Assembly (NCBI GenBank): GCA_018136815.1
Contig: CM030943.1
Location: forward strand, 1,045,975-1,109,974
Length of the DNA stretch: 64,000 nt
Source: Isochrysis galbana
Taxonomy: Eukaryota; Haptophyta; Isochrysidales; Isochrysidaceae
Direction of reading: 5' to 3'
Position 1 is the stretch's first letter. Each line of letters starts with the position of its first letter. The position numbers were made by a program, and so were the translations under genes. Of this stretch, positions 23,579 through 34,009 are shown piece after piece. The notes under the pieces were generated by a model, which saw only the letters and a program-made list of their open reading frames with translations, ran no database searches and had not been told where the DNA came from.

Positions 23579-23690
23579 TTATATGCCGCCCCCACGCGAG
23601 TTTACGAGTGTTTGTAGTTCTGAGCTGGGTTCTAGATTTCCTTGTGTATCTAGCGTGTATAGAGGGTAGACATCGTTCATGTCTATCCTT
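23579..23690 (-). pseudogene. LINE ORF C-terminal remnant
   Basis: The minus-strand frame ends with YPLYTLDTQGNLEPSSE, which aligns in character with the C-terminal pieces of the other LINE copies (VFTINDKGTLTLGMNLSAV at about 46030 and NPLYTVDKDFNLETA at about 45225). Only the last 30-40 codons are present. It abuts an R1 copy in the opposite orientation. Confidence 0.55.
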
Positions 23691-23767
23691 TTCTTCGGCT
23701 GTCTGCCCAAGCCCCCTTGGGCGGTCCTAGCCGAGTCTTGTTGTGTTCGCATAGAGCAGAGCCTTGC

Positions 23768-24130
23768 AACTAAGTTTATACTTGGTTCGCCCATGGGGGG
23801 GCACGAGCCCCCCCCTCTCTCCACTCCTCCCCTGCCATGGGGGAGGAACCACCCGCTCTCCTGGCACGCCTGATGGCCTGCCAGGAGCACACTGCCCTGC
23901 TGACCCATCCCTCTCCCCACAGGCACGCCTGACTCGCCCGCCCTGGCCCGTCGTGGCCTGCCCATCCCTCTGACCAGTCCCTCCTCCCCCTGGGCCCCCC
24001 TGATCAGGACCCCCCAGCCAGCTCCAGTCGACTGGCAGGGGCTCGAGAGCCAGCGAGGGAGAGGCAGGAGGGGCCAGGGCCATGCCCCAGCCTCACCTGC
24101 CCCTTGAGCTGCGCTCCCAGGCCCCTGCCG
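23768..24130 (+). repeat. R1 dispersed repeat, complete 5' end
   Basis: It begins with AACTAAGTTTATACTTGGTT (23768-23787), then CGCCC, then an ATG that opens the second hairpin GGGGGGGCACGAGCCCCCCC. The body follows to about 24130 and then a GA-rich stretch. This is the cleanest copy for defining the R1 5' end. Confidence 0.85.
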
Positions 24131-24384
24131 GCCTCCTGGGGACCTGAAGAGGGGCCGCAGGCGCGCGCCATGGGCCCCCGCCGCAGGGAAGAGAGGAGGA
24201 AGAGGGAAGAGGGAGGGGAGGGGAGAGTGGCAGCTCTCCCCTCCGGCGTTTACGTGTCTTCTCGCCCCGTTTGGGTAAGAGAAGACGGGGGCGCCAGAGC
24301 CAGGAGGGAAGGGCCGCGGCTCGCCGCGGCCACTCGCTTAGGCGAGGAGTGATTAGCGCTTCTGGGCTCCTTTTCACGAGTGCC

Positions 24385-24440
24385 CCCCCCCCCTGCGTTG
24401 TTTTTACCCGAAAGGGGTTTTCCCCCAGCGTGGACTCGAG
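24385..24440 (+). repeat. R4 short dispersed repeat
   Basis: C-run, GCGTTGTTTTTACCCGAAAG, GGGTTTTCCCCCAGCG, TGGACTCGAG; second copy of the unit at 7752-7811. Confidence 0.7.
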
Positions 24441-24499
24441 GAGAGGACGTGCTGGGGTGCGCGGGGTCGGTGCGTGCATGCCCCCTCCCCCCGGTAGCA

Positions 24500-24615
24500 T
24501 TCGGACACCTGGCTCGTCAGGCATGGCGGGATTCCGGGACGGAAATGTTGTGTCCAATTAGCTAGTGGGGTTGGCTAGGATATAACATTAATTGGTTTAT
24601 TTATTTAGAGCAGAG
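24500..24615 (+). repeat. R5 dispersed repeat
   Basis: CGGACACCTGGCTCGTCAGG, then AGTGGGGTTGGCTAGGATAT and TTTATTTATTTAG. It matches 60790-60915 over the whole block and 52331-52385 over the second half. Confidence 0.7.
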
Positions 24616-24826
24616 CCTTGCTTAAAGTCGTGTATCTGTCTAGCGTTCTTATCAGCACCGATTCTTCTGAAAATGCGACGCCGTCGTAGCTGTATTCTGT
24701 AGAAGTCAGTTATGATACACCTCCATGCCAGCGTGTATAGAATGGTGAGCGATCTCGGTGGTTTGCCCCCGGGGTGTATGAAAAGGTTATCGACGATGAC
24801 CTCCTCTCTGCTTCTATCGTTCCGTG

Positions 24827-24922
24827 GTCCGATTGTTGCAGACGGTAGACGGTTCGCTGCTTGTCACGGGACGAGGGGGGCGCCCGCGCGCGGGTTGATT
24901 TCAAATAATAAAGGAGTCATTT
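24827..24922 (+). repeat. Inverted repeat, left arm (LTR-like)
   Basis: About 95 bp with GATTGTTGCAGACGG, CGCTGCTTGTCACGGGAC and TTTCAAATAATAAAGGAGTC. Its reverse complement is at 26692-26779. The AATAAA within it and the integrase fragment between the arms suggest LTR pieces from two insertions in opposite orientation. Confidence 0.75.
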
Positions 24923-25049
24923 TCATGTTTATTTATCATCGTGATATTATCTACGCTATTTATAGGCGGGAAGTATTGAGGGGCGGGGGTGGGGGCGGGG
25001 GGGGGAGGGGGGGGAGGGGCGGGGGAGGCTCTTGGCAAACCGTTACCGC

Positions 25050-25490
25050 GACCGCTTGCCCATCCATCCGGTCTTTCCATCGGTTCCTATCTATCCATTC
25101 GACGTCGTCTATTGCGATATTCTTTCGATGGCTCCCACTCACGATTTCGTATCCGGCCGCTCCGGCTCCGGTTTTGACAAGTTGATCGTTTTCGTCGATT
25201 CTCTCTCTCGTTGGATTGAAGCTGAGCCTTGCAAAGGTAACCCCTCGTCCGCGAGATGTCTTGACGTCTTCATGCGTCTCATCGTCTCTCGTTATGGAGT
25301 CCCTCGCCAACTTCGGCCCGACGCCAGCTCGAATCTTTGCTCTCGATTAGTTGACCTAATTCTCAAAGCGACCGGCACGGACTTGAGCACTACTGAAGCC
25401 TATCGCCACGAAGACGTAGGGCTAGTGGAAAGAGCTCAACAAACTCTCCTCACGATGACTCGAGTCTCCAATGAGAAAAAAAAATATGAA
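25050..25490 (+). pseudogene. Retrotransposon integrase core fragment (Ty3/gypsy-like)
   Basis: The frame reads a DDE integrase core: VVYCDILSMAP with the first Asp, FVDSLSRWIEAEPC, SRYGVPRQLRPDASSN with the second Asp, and DVGLVERAQQTL with the Glu, 35 residues between the last two (D,D35E). There is no protease, reverse transcriptase or complete LTR around it. The frame leaves recognisable integrase at about 25470, where an A-run joins a dispersed repeat. It is a fragment, not a working element. Confidence 0.8.
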
Positions 25491-25605
25491 GTTTCTGGGC
25501 TACACACCTACAACATTGCCGGTATTTCCCTTCTCTATCTACGGAGCCCTCAAGTTCCCTTTCTCCACCTCTTCCCCTGCCCCCCTTCTTTCCTTTTTCT
25601 TCGCC

Positions 25606-25866
25606 AACTAAGTTTATACTTAGTTCGCCCATGGGGGGGCACGAGCCCCCCTCTCTCTCCACTCCTCCCCTGCCATGGGGGAGGAACCACCCACTAACCT
25701 GGCACGCCTGATGGCTTGCCAGGAGCACACAGCTCTGCTGACCCATTCTTCTCCCCACAGGCCCGCCTGACTCGCCCGCCCTGGCCCGTCGTGGCCTGCC
25801 CATCTCTCTGACCAGCCCCTCCTCCCCCTGGCCCCCCCTATCAGGACCCCCCAGCCAGCTCCTGTA
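25606..25866 (+). repeat. R1 dispersed repeat
   Basis: First hairpin AACTAAGTTTATACTTAGTT (25606-25625) with a fully paired stem, then CGCCC-ATG and the G/C second hairpin, then the R1 body ending at about CCCCCAGCCAGCTCC. Confidence 0.85.
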
Positions 25867-26261
25867 GTCGAGGAAGCTTACGATGTAATACGGAGTAAAC
25901 AGGGAAACACCTCTTGAAGGGCGACCCGCATATTGGGAAACGAGGGGTACCAAATGAAGGCAAACGACCTCTCGTTGATGACCTCGCCCGCGTCCGCGTC
26001 CCACCCGCCGCGCACCCGCCACCTGGCCGCTCGTGAGCTAGGGATGCGGCGCCTGTGGTTGTGTGGACGTTGCTCAACTGCATGCATTTGGGATTTGATT
26101 CCCGCCCGAGGTCGTATGCCTTCGTTTGGTAGAGCGAGAGCGAGAGCGAGAGAGAGAGCGAGAGAGAGAGAGGAGGAGCAGGGACCAGCGAGGAAGCGAC
26201 TGGGCAGCGAGACCAGGGGCGGCCGAGAGCAAGACCGGAGCGAGAAAGGGCTGTCAGAAGG

Positions 26262-26358
26262 TGTCGATTCGGGTTCAGCTTCCCAAGTAAAGATTGAAAA
26301 CAAAAGGCCGCTTATCGATTCGGGTTCAGCTCCCGTAAAGATTGAAACCACAAGGCCC
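26262..26358 (+). repeat. Two-copy tandem repeat of about 50 bp
   Basis: TCGATTCGGGTTCAGCT and AAAGATTGAAAACAAAAGGCC at 26262-26308, repeated with small changes at 26315-26358. The region 25880-26690 otherwise holds GA runs and no gene I recognise. Confidence 0.75.
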
Positions 26359-26691
26359 AGCAACATCAACTACAAAAAAGCTCGGCCATGAAGGCATCCG
26401 CACTTCAAATGAAGGGAGGAGTGCCGAGCCAAGGCGACGCCGTATGTGGTGCTGCTCGGCCTCTCCTTCGGGGTGCTCGCGGGGGGGCTCATGGTAGGGT
26501 GAGACTGCGAAGAAACCGGAGGGAAAGGGGACCAAATGAAGGCAAGCCGCCTCACGGGGGGATTGCGTGGGAGACTCACACAAGCGAACAAGGAGAGAAG
26601 GGGGGAGATCACGGCTCGACTCACGCGGCCCTCGCTCCCTCCGCATCCCAATATAAGTTCTAGGGTGCACACCACGCAAAACCACCCGTGA

Positions 26692-26779
26692 CAATGACTT
26701 CTTTATTATTTGAAATCAATCCGCGCGGCCGACCCCCTTGTCCCGTGACAAGCAGCGACCCGTCTGCAACAATTGGACC
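26692..26779 (-). repeat. Inverted repeat, right arm (LTR-like)
   Basis: Reverse complement of 24827-24922, including AATGACTTCTTTATTATTTG and the GTCCCGTGACAAGCAGCGAC block. Confidence 0.75.
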
Positions 26780-26873
26780 CATATGCGTTTGCATCTAGGG
26801 ACACATTTTTGGGGGTGGTGAATGTTTGGGGTAGAATTGTATAAGGTGTAGAAAATGGCAATGGGGGGGGGGT

Positions 26874-27524
26874 AAAAAAAAGGGAACCTCAAGTTGCACC
26901 CTCTAATGTCGGTTTGAGTGATGCGGAGGGTGGTGAGTGATGTCGCCGTAGCGCTCTTTGAATTGCTGTGCGCAGTCCTCGTTCACGGCGATGTGCCATG
27001 GCCCGCGGATGGACCGGGCCCAGAAGTTCGGCTCCGGGTCGACTCCTTCGAGCTCCAAGAGGAGCTCTACAATCGCAATCGCGGCGTAGACGGTGGCGTC
27101 TTGGAAGGTGTGGTCGCCCTCCTGGTGGAAGGACAAGTCGTAGCCGGTTGCGTCCGACTCCGTGTAATCGTGTAGCCTTGCTCCTCATCTGAGGGCGGCT
27201 CCTGAATGGCAGGGGCGAGGCCTCTGCCATAAGGCATGCCTGGTAGTTGAGTGATTCGTCTGAAGTGGTGCTGACTCTCTGTCCTCCATAGCTTGTGGCC
27301 CACCATGAGGTGGCCAGCATGGCTGGTGTGGCTGGTGTGGCCGGGGCCACGGGCTGTGCGGCGCGACCGGGGTCGCGCTCACATGCTCGGCCTCTGCGGG
27401 CGGACGCGGTCGCTTCGGCAGCGACAGCTCCATGGGTGCTGTGGGGGCGCCCGCGGCGGGGGACCCGAAGGAGAGGTAGGGAGCGGCGGCGCGCTGCCCA
27501 TGGCGACCAACTTTAAAGTTAGTT
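26874..27524 (-). mobile_element. R2 element, non-autonomous LINE derivative
   Basis: On the minus strand it opens at 27524 with the hairpin AACTAACTTTAAAGTTGGT, then CGCC and an ATG; the R2 leader resembles the MERAGAPLLSFGPP start of the LINE frame at 48142. An interior segment (about 27180-26903) is open and includes FWARSIRGPWHIAVNEDC. The 3' end is GGTGCAACTTGAGGTTCCC followed by T's, the same as in the copy at 60338-60696. Length about 650 bp. Confidence 0.7.
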
Positions 27525-27735
27525 AAGCGTGTGCGGTAAGAATATTACAGAGTTAAAAGTTCAAACTCGGAACGGAACAGATGTTGATGTACGATGAAGA
27601 AAGAAGGGTCTCTAAAGGCAAACAAAAGATCTTGCCTCCCGCATCCTCCTCCCGCTAACCAACGGGAGGCCCCCTCACCCTCCCCTCTCACGGAGGAAGG
27701 AACGATAGGGGACCTGATACGCGTGTAAAAGGGGT

Positions 27736-29237
27736 TCATGGGTGTATCGATGAATTAATGTGCGCCTGGAGAGCCTTATGTGTGCGTCTGCCGTGAAACT
27801 GCTCCGGTAGACGCTTGGACACCACCATGTAGTCATGGTATGCTCCCGCGCTGTGCAAGTCACTCATCCCGCCGGCACATAAGGCCGGAGCCGGTGGAGA
27901 CGAGGCATGCACCTCACAAAAGTCCGGTATTCGGACTTCGTACGGCGCCGTGATATCCGTTGTGCTCAGCTTGTGTGACACATCAGGACGACCGAGCCCC
28001 ATGCCTGTCGACCTCATTGAATCAACAAACCCTCGTTCACCGGAGAGGAGCCCGGTGGCTCCTCTTGCGTCGTTCCTGTTCGGCAAGGTGATGTCCGTTG
28101 ATGCTCGAGGGTAAGGCCCATTCCCATATCGCGGCCCAGACTGATGATCCACCAGGAGCGGGTCGAAAAAGTCCGAAGTCGAGGGATTTGTGTTCTCAGT
28201 AGTTGGATTCTGCGTGTGACAAACAGGGCAAGAGGAGAACAGGATTGCTCGACAAGTGCCCTAAGAACTTGCACCCCCATGGAAGCTCAACTCTGAACCG
28301 GATACCGTGCCTTGAGCTCTAGCCACAAAGGAGGGGCGACCTCAACGCAGTGATGACAGCATCTATCACTCCTCAGAAAGTAGGGCCTGCTATCGCCTAC
28401 CTGCAGGTGTGGACGGGTCAGATCTGTGTGATTCAGTGGAAAGCGGTCGATTTGAGAGCCACTGTTTGCGCCCTTGCCTGGACTCTTACGTGGACTGTGC
28501 TGGTGTAGCATTGGGTCAAAAAAGTCGCCCCCTGCGGGGCGCCCAGGATAATCGATTGCTTCTAGCGCCGGATTCTGAAGCTCGGGCCGTGTGACATCTG
28601 TGGTGCCCAGCCGAACTCCGCCACGTTTCAGCCTCTCGGCCGGTGTCTGTTCAACAAGTTCCCCACCCACGAAATGCGTCTGGACCCCACGGATCCGAGG
28701 TGATTGCGCGGCGCGGCGAGGCGATGTGCCTGGCTGAGAGGCCCAACCGCAGTAGAAAGGTCCTTCTGACGGGCCTGGAGCCAGCCGCCCAGCACTCGGC
28801 TGCGCAGACGCACCAAACTCGTGTGGCGACCCCGACGGATATATGTGGTTGAAGAGCTCGTGCTGTCCTCGCGTACGGAATGCACATGCGGGGTGTGAAT
28901 CCTTGCTTGCAACAGCTGGGACTGCGAATTGTTGATGGAACGTCACCTCGGTATATCGCCTTGGGCTGGGGACAACAGGTGGAGAGGCCTGCGGCAGCGC
29001 GGGCACGAGCTCAGCGCCCGCCAGCTGCGGAGCGAGCTTCTTGAGCTGGAAGTCGTGGTAGGCGTGGTCAGCGGAGGAGGCGCAGACCGGCCTGCTCACT
29101 CGCCCCGCCGCGCCCCACCGCAGGCTCTCCTGCTCGTGCGAGCCTTGTGCCGACGGAAGCGGCCGACCGTTTCGTGCCGCCATCGCGCAGCGAGCCTCCG
29201 TAGAAGTTACAAAGAGGAGGCGAGGGGGAGAGGCCAA
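27736..29237 (-). CDS. Unrecognised protein with internal T-D-[IVL]-T repeats
   Basis: Two exons on the minus strand: 29237-28401 and 28209-27736, both joins in phase 0 (GTAGGC donor, CACACGCAG acceptor), 436 residues, or 418 from the second Met. The splice is supported by an internal repeat that spans it: TTDVTRPELQNPALE...GDFFDPML in exon 1 is echoed by HTDLTRPHLQ|NPTTEN...SDFFDPLL across the join, and STDITLP and TTDITAP follow. YHDFQLKKLAP near the start and YHDYMVV near the end also echo each other. No known domain is recognised. Such short repeats are common in microtubule-associated ciliary proteins, but that is only a suggestion. A LINE remnant begins within about 100 bp of the start. 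Confidence 0.75.
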
Positions 29238-29339
29238 GTGTGCTAGTGTGGCAGGCTGCGGGCACAGGCCCTCTTTCTCCAGTGGTCAGAGCGCGCGCGC
29301 CATGGCGGCAGGCGCAGGGGAAGAACTGGCGCAGGCCGA

Positions 29340-30773
29340 TCACGCCTCGCTCGCGGAGCGCAGGATGGGCTGGCCTTCCTGGGGGGCTAGCTCGTGCTCC
29401 TCCGGAGCGGGGGGAGAAGGCGTCGCTTTTTTTCTCAGAAGATCAATATAGTTGGTATTGGCTTCCGCCATTCTTGATCTGGCCCATTCCGCTATCTTTT
29501 CCCACGACTTAAAAAAGGGGCCCATCGATATATAATTCCCTCTATGGCGAATCCAACGCTCTCCGTTTGGAAGGTATGCCGCGCATTCTTCCGTGGTATA
29601 AATATCCCCCGTGTCCGGGTTAATAGTGTTATGAACAATAACCGTCTGTAGAGACTCCCATTTAGCCCTATGCGAATGATGTAACGCTGGAGCTTTATGA
29701 AAATAGTTCTGCCATATTGGAGAGCCCTGGGCCCCTTCCCGCGTGTTGGTTTCCCTGAGGAGCTTTACCCGCCTAAAGTTTTCGAGTGCTTGCTTCCAAA
29801 AAGCCGGAAGTGTGCTGTTTCCGCGAATGCTTGCCGAAAGGCTTCGCGAGTCGATCTTCGAGAAGACCGCCGCTCTCCCCAATGGGGTGCGACTGAACCA
29901 TTGTGTCGTATTCCATACGATGACAGACTTTTACTTCTAACCATCGCCCTTTTATTTCAAGGACTCGAAGGAGTTTGCTAGAATTTGCGTGTCGTCCGCA
30001 AATTGCGAAAGTCTTAATTCCCTAAGTCCTATCGTGATTCCCTTCATTTCGGGGTCGGCGTTGACTAAACGCGTTAGGCCTTCGGCCACTAAGAGAAATG
30101 CCAGAGGCGATAGCGGGCACCCTTGGGGCATGCCACAGTGTATCGTGAATGGATTGCTCCGTCTACCGTTAGCCTTGATCCATCGGGTCGGGAGTGAATC
30201 AACGTTTGTTAATAGCGCTAGCCATCTAGAGTACCCGGGGCCGAAGCCCAAAGCTTGTATCGCTTTATGATAATAGTCCCAGCTGACTCTATCGAAGGCT
30301 TTTTCCCAGTCTATCGCCAGGGCTAGGGCTTCCTCATCCGTCATCCGTATCATCTAGATAAGCTTGCACTAACTTCAACAGATGGGTGGCTTCGCCTATC
30401 ATCCGCCTAGGCACGAACCCCACTTGTTCCTTAGAGATAATCGTGTGTATCGTCTTTTTGAGTCTGTTGGCTAGGACTTTCGCGAGGATTTGTAATCCGT
30501 TTGGAGCAATGTGATAGGCCTGTAGTTCCTCGGGTCTCTAGCGTCCCCGTTCTTATAGAGCAGCGCTATGTCTCCCGAGCACGTGTCCTCCGGTAGAGCC
30601 CCTACCCGGTATGCTTCTTGGAACATTTCCTTCAAACGCGGTGCTACGAGCTCCTCGAAGCTTTGGTAGAACTCCATCGGTATGCCATCTGGCCCCGTGG
30701 ACTTGCCTTTAGCCATTTGTCGTATCGCATCCTTGGATAGGCGGGGCGATAGAGACAAAGACTTTAAGCACAA
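29340..30773 (-). pseudogene. LINE ORF2 remnant with reverse transcriptase
   Basis: Three minus-strand pieces in order. 30773-30471 holds the early RT blocks (GKSTGPDGIPMEFYQ and RDPRNYRPITLLQTDYK). 30353-29952 holds AFDRVSWDYY, CGMPQGCPLSPLAF and the catalytic FADD. 29882-29340 holds the post-RT connection region (STLPAFWKQALENFRRVKLL). Frameshifts separate them, so the protein is not made as a unit. The type resembles plant/algal L1-like elements. The upstream minus-strand neighbour is an R1 copy (30780-31129) that itself sits against R2 sequence. Confidence 0.85.
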
Positions 30774-30779
30774 GGTCGG

Positions 30780-31129
30780 GGGCTCCTGGAGGCCAGCTCA
30801 GGGGGCAGAGGAGGCTGGGGCTGGGTCCTGGCCTCCCCTGCCTCTCCCTCGCTGGCGCTCGTGAGCCTCTGGGGCCCCCACGCTGCACCTGTCTGCCTGT
30901 CGACCAGGGGCGGGGAGGGGGGGTTGGAGCAATGGGCTGGTCACGAGGGGCCAGGATGGGCGAATGGGGCGAGCGTGTGGGGAAGGGAGTGGGTCAGTAG
31001 GGCAGTGGGCTCCTGGCAAGCCATCAGGCATGCCAGGAGGATGGGTGGTTCATCCCCCATGGCAGGGGAGGAGTGGAGAGAGGGGGGGGCACGTGCCCCC
31101 CCATGGGTCAACCAAGTATAAACTTAGTT
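30780..31129 (-). repeat. R1 repeat nested in LINE sequence
   Basis: Minus-strand R1 with complete 5' hairpin at 31129-31110 and the G/C hairpin after the ATG, running down to about 30780. R2 leader and open LINE-type frame lie just upstream (31130-31760) and RT sequence just downstream, so R1 seems to have inserted into an R2-type LINE. Confidence 0.75.
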
Positions 31130-31760
31130 GCTCTTGGTGGAAGGAGGTCGAGGTTCGCGTCTGTGTCCATAGTCTCTTGTTCATCATCCGATTGAGGTTC
31201 CTGTGCGGGGTGCGGCGCGTCGGGTATCAGTACGCGCGTGGCAAGCTGTTGATGGGGAGGTGTAGCTGTTTGTATGCGCTCTCGATCGACCGCCCCCTGG
31301 GGGGGTCTTTCGTGTGCTGTCTGTGGTTGGGGTGGGAGTGTTGCTGCAGCCTACTTTGGTACGTATCTGTTGTCATGTGGTGTTTGTGCCCAAAAGGGCC
31401 ACCCGGTCTCGGGTCGCGCCGCCGAGGCGGCGCGACCGTCGCCAGGGCCAGTGCGGCCTCTGCCATGAGGCATGCCGGATGGATTGTGCTGGCTTTCGAG
31501 TTGGCTTGAGTGTGGTGTGGTCTGCAGCCTGCTGCCCTCCATGGGGAGGGGGCAGCATGGCTGCTGTGTCTGGTGTGGCCGGGGCCACGGGCCGTGTGGC
31601 GCGATAGGAGTCGCGCGCACCTGATCGGCCTCTGCTGGTGGACGCGGTCGCTTCGCCTGCGACTGCTCCATGGGCACTGGTTGGGCTCCCGCGGCGGGGG
31701 GCCCGAAGGAGAGGAGGGGAGCGCCGGCGCGCTCCATGGCGACCAAGTATAAACTTAGTT
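31130..31760 (-). mobile_element. R2/LINE 5' end with N-terminal open frame
   Basis: Minus strand: hairpin AACTAAGTTTATACTTGGT (31760-31742), CGCC, then ATG at 31738 opening MERAGAPLLSFGPP and KRPRPPAEA (a basic, NLS-like patch). That frame closes at 31351. A second frame continues open for about 80 codons (ending DANLDLLPPRA) until the R1 hairpin. I read this as the 5' half of a LINE broken by a frameshift and by the R1 insertion. Confidence 0.65.
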
Positions 31761-31999
31761 GACCCAGTAGGCTTTAGAGAGGAGTAGCTTTGGCTGTAGT
31801 AGAATATCCGGAACAAATGAGTACCCGCTGCGAGGCGGCCTTTTTGTAGTAAAATTGCCCTCACTGCGGGGGGCTCTCCGTCCGAACATACAACATACGA
31901 AGAGAGGGGGCGATGAGGAGAGAGAGGGAGAGAAATCCGTTTCCTCGGCGCTTGCGGCTGCGCAGAAGGAGGAGGAGAGTCTGCTTGCTGGCGGCGGCG

Positions 32000-33458
32000 A
32001 TGGAGCAGCTGCCCAGCCCAAGCGTGCTCAAGGCGAAGAAGATGCTGCTCGACCCGTACGCGAGCATCGCGCTCGCAGACTCTGAGCAGAACAACCAGCG
32101 CGTCCAGCTGGAGTTGGAGAAGGTGAGGTTGAGGGGGGGCAGACGTATGAGCGGCGCGGACTGCCCTTGCCTGCCTGCTGCTAGAGCAAAGCGAGGCGCT
32201 GTGTGGTGGCGCGCGGCAGCGCAGGCAGACTCCCGTCGAGCTCCACCCTCAGAAGAAGATGGTTACCACCTCTTTCTGCTCGCCCCCCCCCCGCCCCTGC
32301 TCACCTGGTCGGTGCCTGACGCTGCTGCCCCCTCCCCCCCCTCTTTCTGTGACTTGCCAAGAGCACCCTTCCCGCCCTACGCAGGAGCGAGCACGGAAGG
32401 CTGAGGTGCGCCGGGCACTCGACGAGCAAATTCGGCTGAAGAAGACACTTGAGATGAAGGAGAAGGCCAAGGATAGTATCTGGTTTGAACAGGAGCAGGC
32501 TCGCCTCAAGGTGTGGGAAGTGGAGGAAGCAAAGAAGGCCGCAGAGGTGGCTGAGCGTGAGCAGCGGATTCTGGCCCAGCGTCGTCAACAACTTGTCGAG
32601 CGTGAGGCGATCAAACATCGTGAACTGGCGGAAAAGCGCGCATTCGAAACCGAGCTTCTGCGTGGGATTCAGCGCGACATGGTGAAGGAGCGAGAGGTCG
32701 AGGTTGCACGCAAGAGGGCCGAGGTGAAGAACATGGAGATGGTAATACAGCAGAATGAGAAGAACAAACTCATCGCTCTCGAGCTCAAAGAAAAGGAGGC
32801 GGAGTACATCCGTCAGATTGAGAAGGAGGCCAAGGATGTTGCCGAGCGCAAGGCTGCTCAGCGCCTGCAGCAGGAGAAAGAGCGTCTCGCGAAAGTGAGG
32901 AACGGGCGAGGTTCGCAGGGTGGTGAGACCATGCAGGAACGCATCGAGCGGCTAAAGCGAGAAGATGAGGCGCGTGCCGACGCTCGAATCGCAAAGGATA
33001 AAGCGGACGCTCTAGCCAAAATTGAAGCCGAGAAGCGATGGCGTGAGCAGCTCAAACGGGACACGCTGGACGTGCTTGCGGTACAGGTGAGCTTTTGCCG
33101 CTCGCTTGTAACCTCACTCCTTTCTAGATGAGGGGGCCAATGCGGTGTGAACATCTCGATCACCTCACGCAACCGACTTCTCTTCCCCTGAAATCAGGTT
33201 AAGGAGAAGGAACTGCGAAAGCAGGCGGACTTGAAGTACAGGGAGACGCTCGTAAATCTGAGCAAGGAGGAGACGCTGAAAGCAGAGAAGATGGAACGCA
33301 TGCGCAAGGAGAAGATCAAGGAAAAGAACATGGCGTACGCAGACGAGCTGAAGGCACAGATCAGGATGCAACAAGAGCGTAAGCTGATGGAGCCGTTCTT
33401 GATGACGAAAGCTGAGCGCGAAATGAATGCATCGCTCCTTCGTCGAGTCCCCTCGTGA
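32000..33458 (+). CDS. TPH-type coiled-coil protein, probable cilium component
   Basis: Three exons: 32000-32122, 32385-33086 and 33198-33458, phase 0 joins, 361 residues. Nearly the whole protein is one charged helix rich in E, K, R and Q, with runs such as EREVEVARKRAEVKNMEM and KEKEAEYIRQIEKEA typical of the trichohyalin/plectin-homology domain of MNS1, CFAP53 and CFAP45, microtubule inner proteins of the axoneme. The C-terminus (MEPFLMTKAEREMNASLL) is more specific but I cannot assign an orthologue. Start chosen at the ATG before EQLPSPSVLKAKKMLLDP. An assembly gap begins 45 bp after the stop. Confidence 0.8.
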
Positions 33459-33503
33459 GGTCACGGATGTCTTGTTGATGGTCAACTTTCGTTCATATTG
33501 GCA

Positions 33504-33603
33504 NNNNNNNNNNNNNNNNNNNNNNNNNNNNNNNNNNNNNNNNNNNNNNNNNNNNNNNNNNNNNNNNNNNNNNNNNNNNNNNNNNNNNNNNNNNNNNNNN
33601 NNN
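33504..33603. other. Assembly gap (100 N)
   Basis: Exactly 100 undetermined bases, a conventional scaffold gap of unknown true size. R1 sequence starts at the first base after it, so the gap probably falls at the 5' hairpin/poly-G part of that repeat. Confidence 0.99.
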
Positions 33604-33960
33604 ATGGGGGAGGAACCACCCATCCTCCTGGCATGCCTGATGGCTCGCCAGGAGGCCACTGCCCTACTGACCCACTCCCTTCCCCACAGGCTCGCCCCAT
33701 TCGCCCATCCTGGCCCCTCGTGGCCAGCCCATTGCTCCAACCCCCCCTCCCCCCTTGGTCGACAGGCAAACAGGTGCAGACTGGGGGCCCCAGAGGCTCG
33801 GGAGCGCCAGCGAGGGAGAGGCAGGGGAGGCCAGGGCCCAGCCCCAGCCTCCTCTGCCCCCTGAGCTGGCCTCCTGGAGCCTCCAGGGGCCGCCAGAGGG
33901 CAGCTGGAGGCCTGCCGCAGGCGCGCCATCGCGCGTGCCGCAGGAGAGAGGAGAGGGGAG
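33604..33960 (+). repeat. R1 dispersed repeat, 5' end lost in gap
   Basis: It starts at ATGGGGGAGGAACCACCCAT and continues through the body to CTGAGCTGGCCTCCTGGAGC and a GCAGGCGCGCC block also seen at about 24165. The first hairpin would lie inside the N gap. Confidence 0.8.
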
Positions 33961-34009
33961 AGAGAGCGCGGAAAAGGGGGTGGGCGCGAGCGAGAGCGAA
34001 GTTAAAAGC

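Noticed and set aside
26041-26125. Possible tRNA with GATTTGATTCCC
   Set aside because: No matching acceptor stem or D-arm could be paired.
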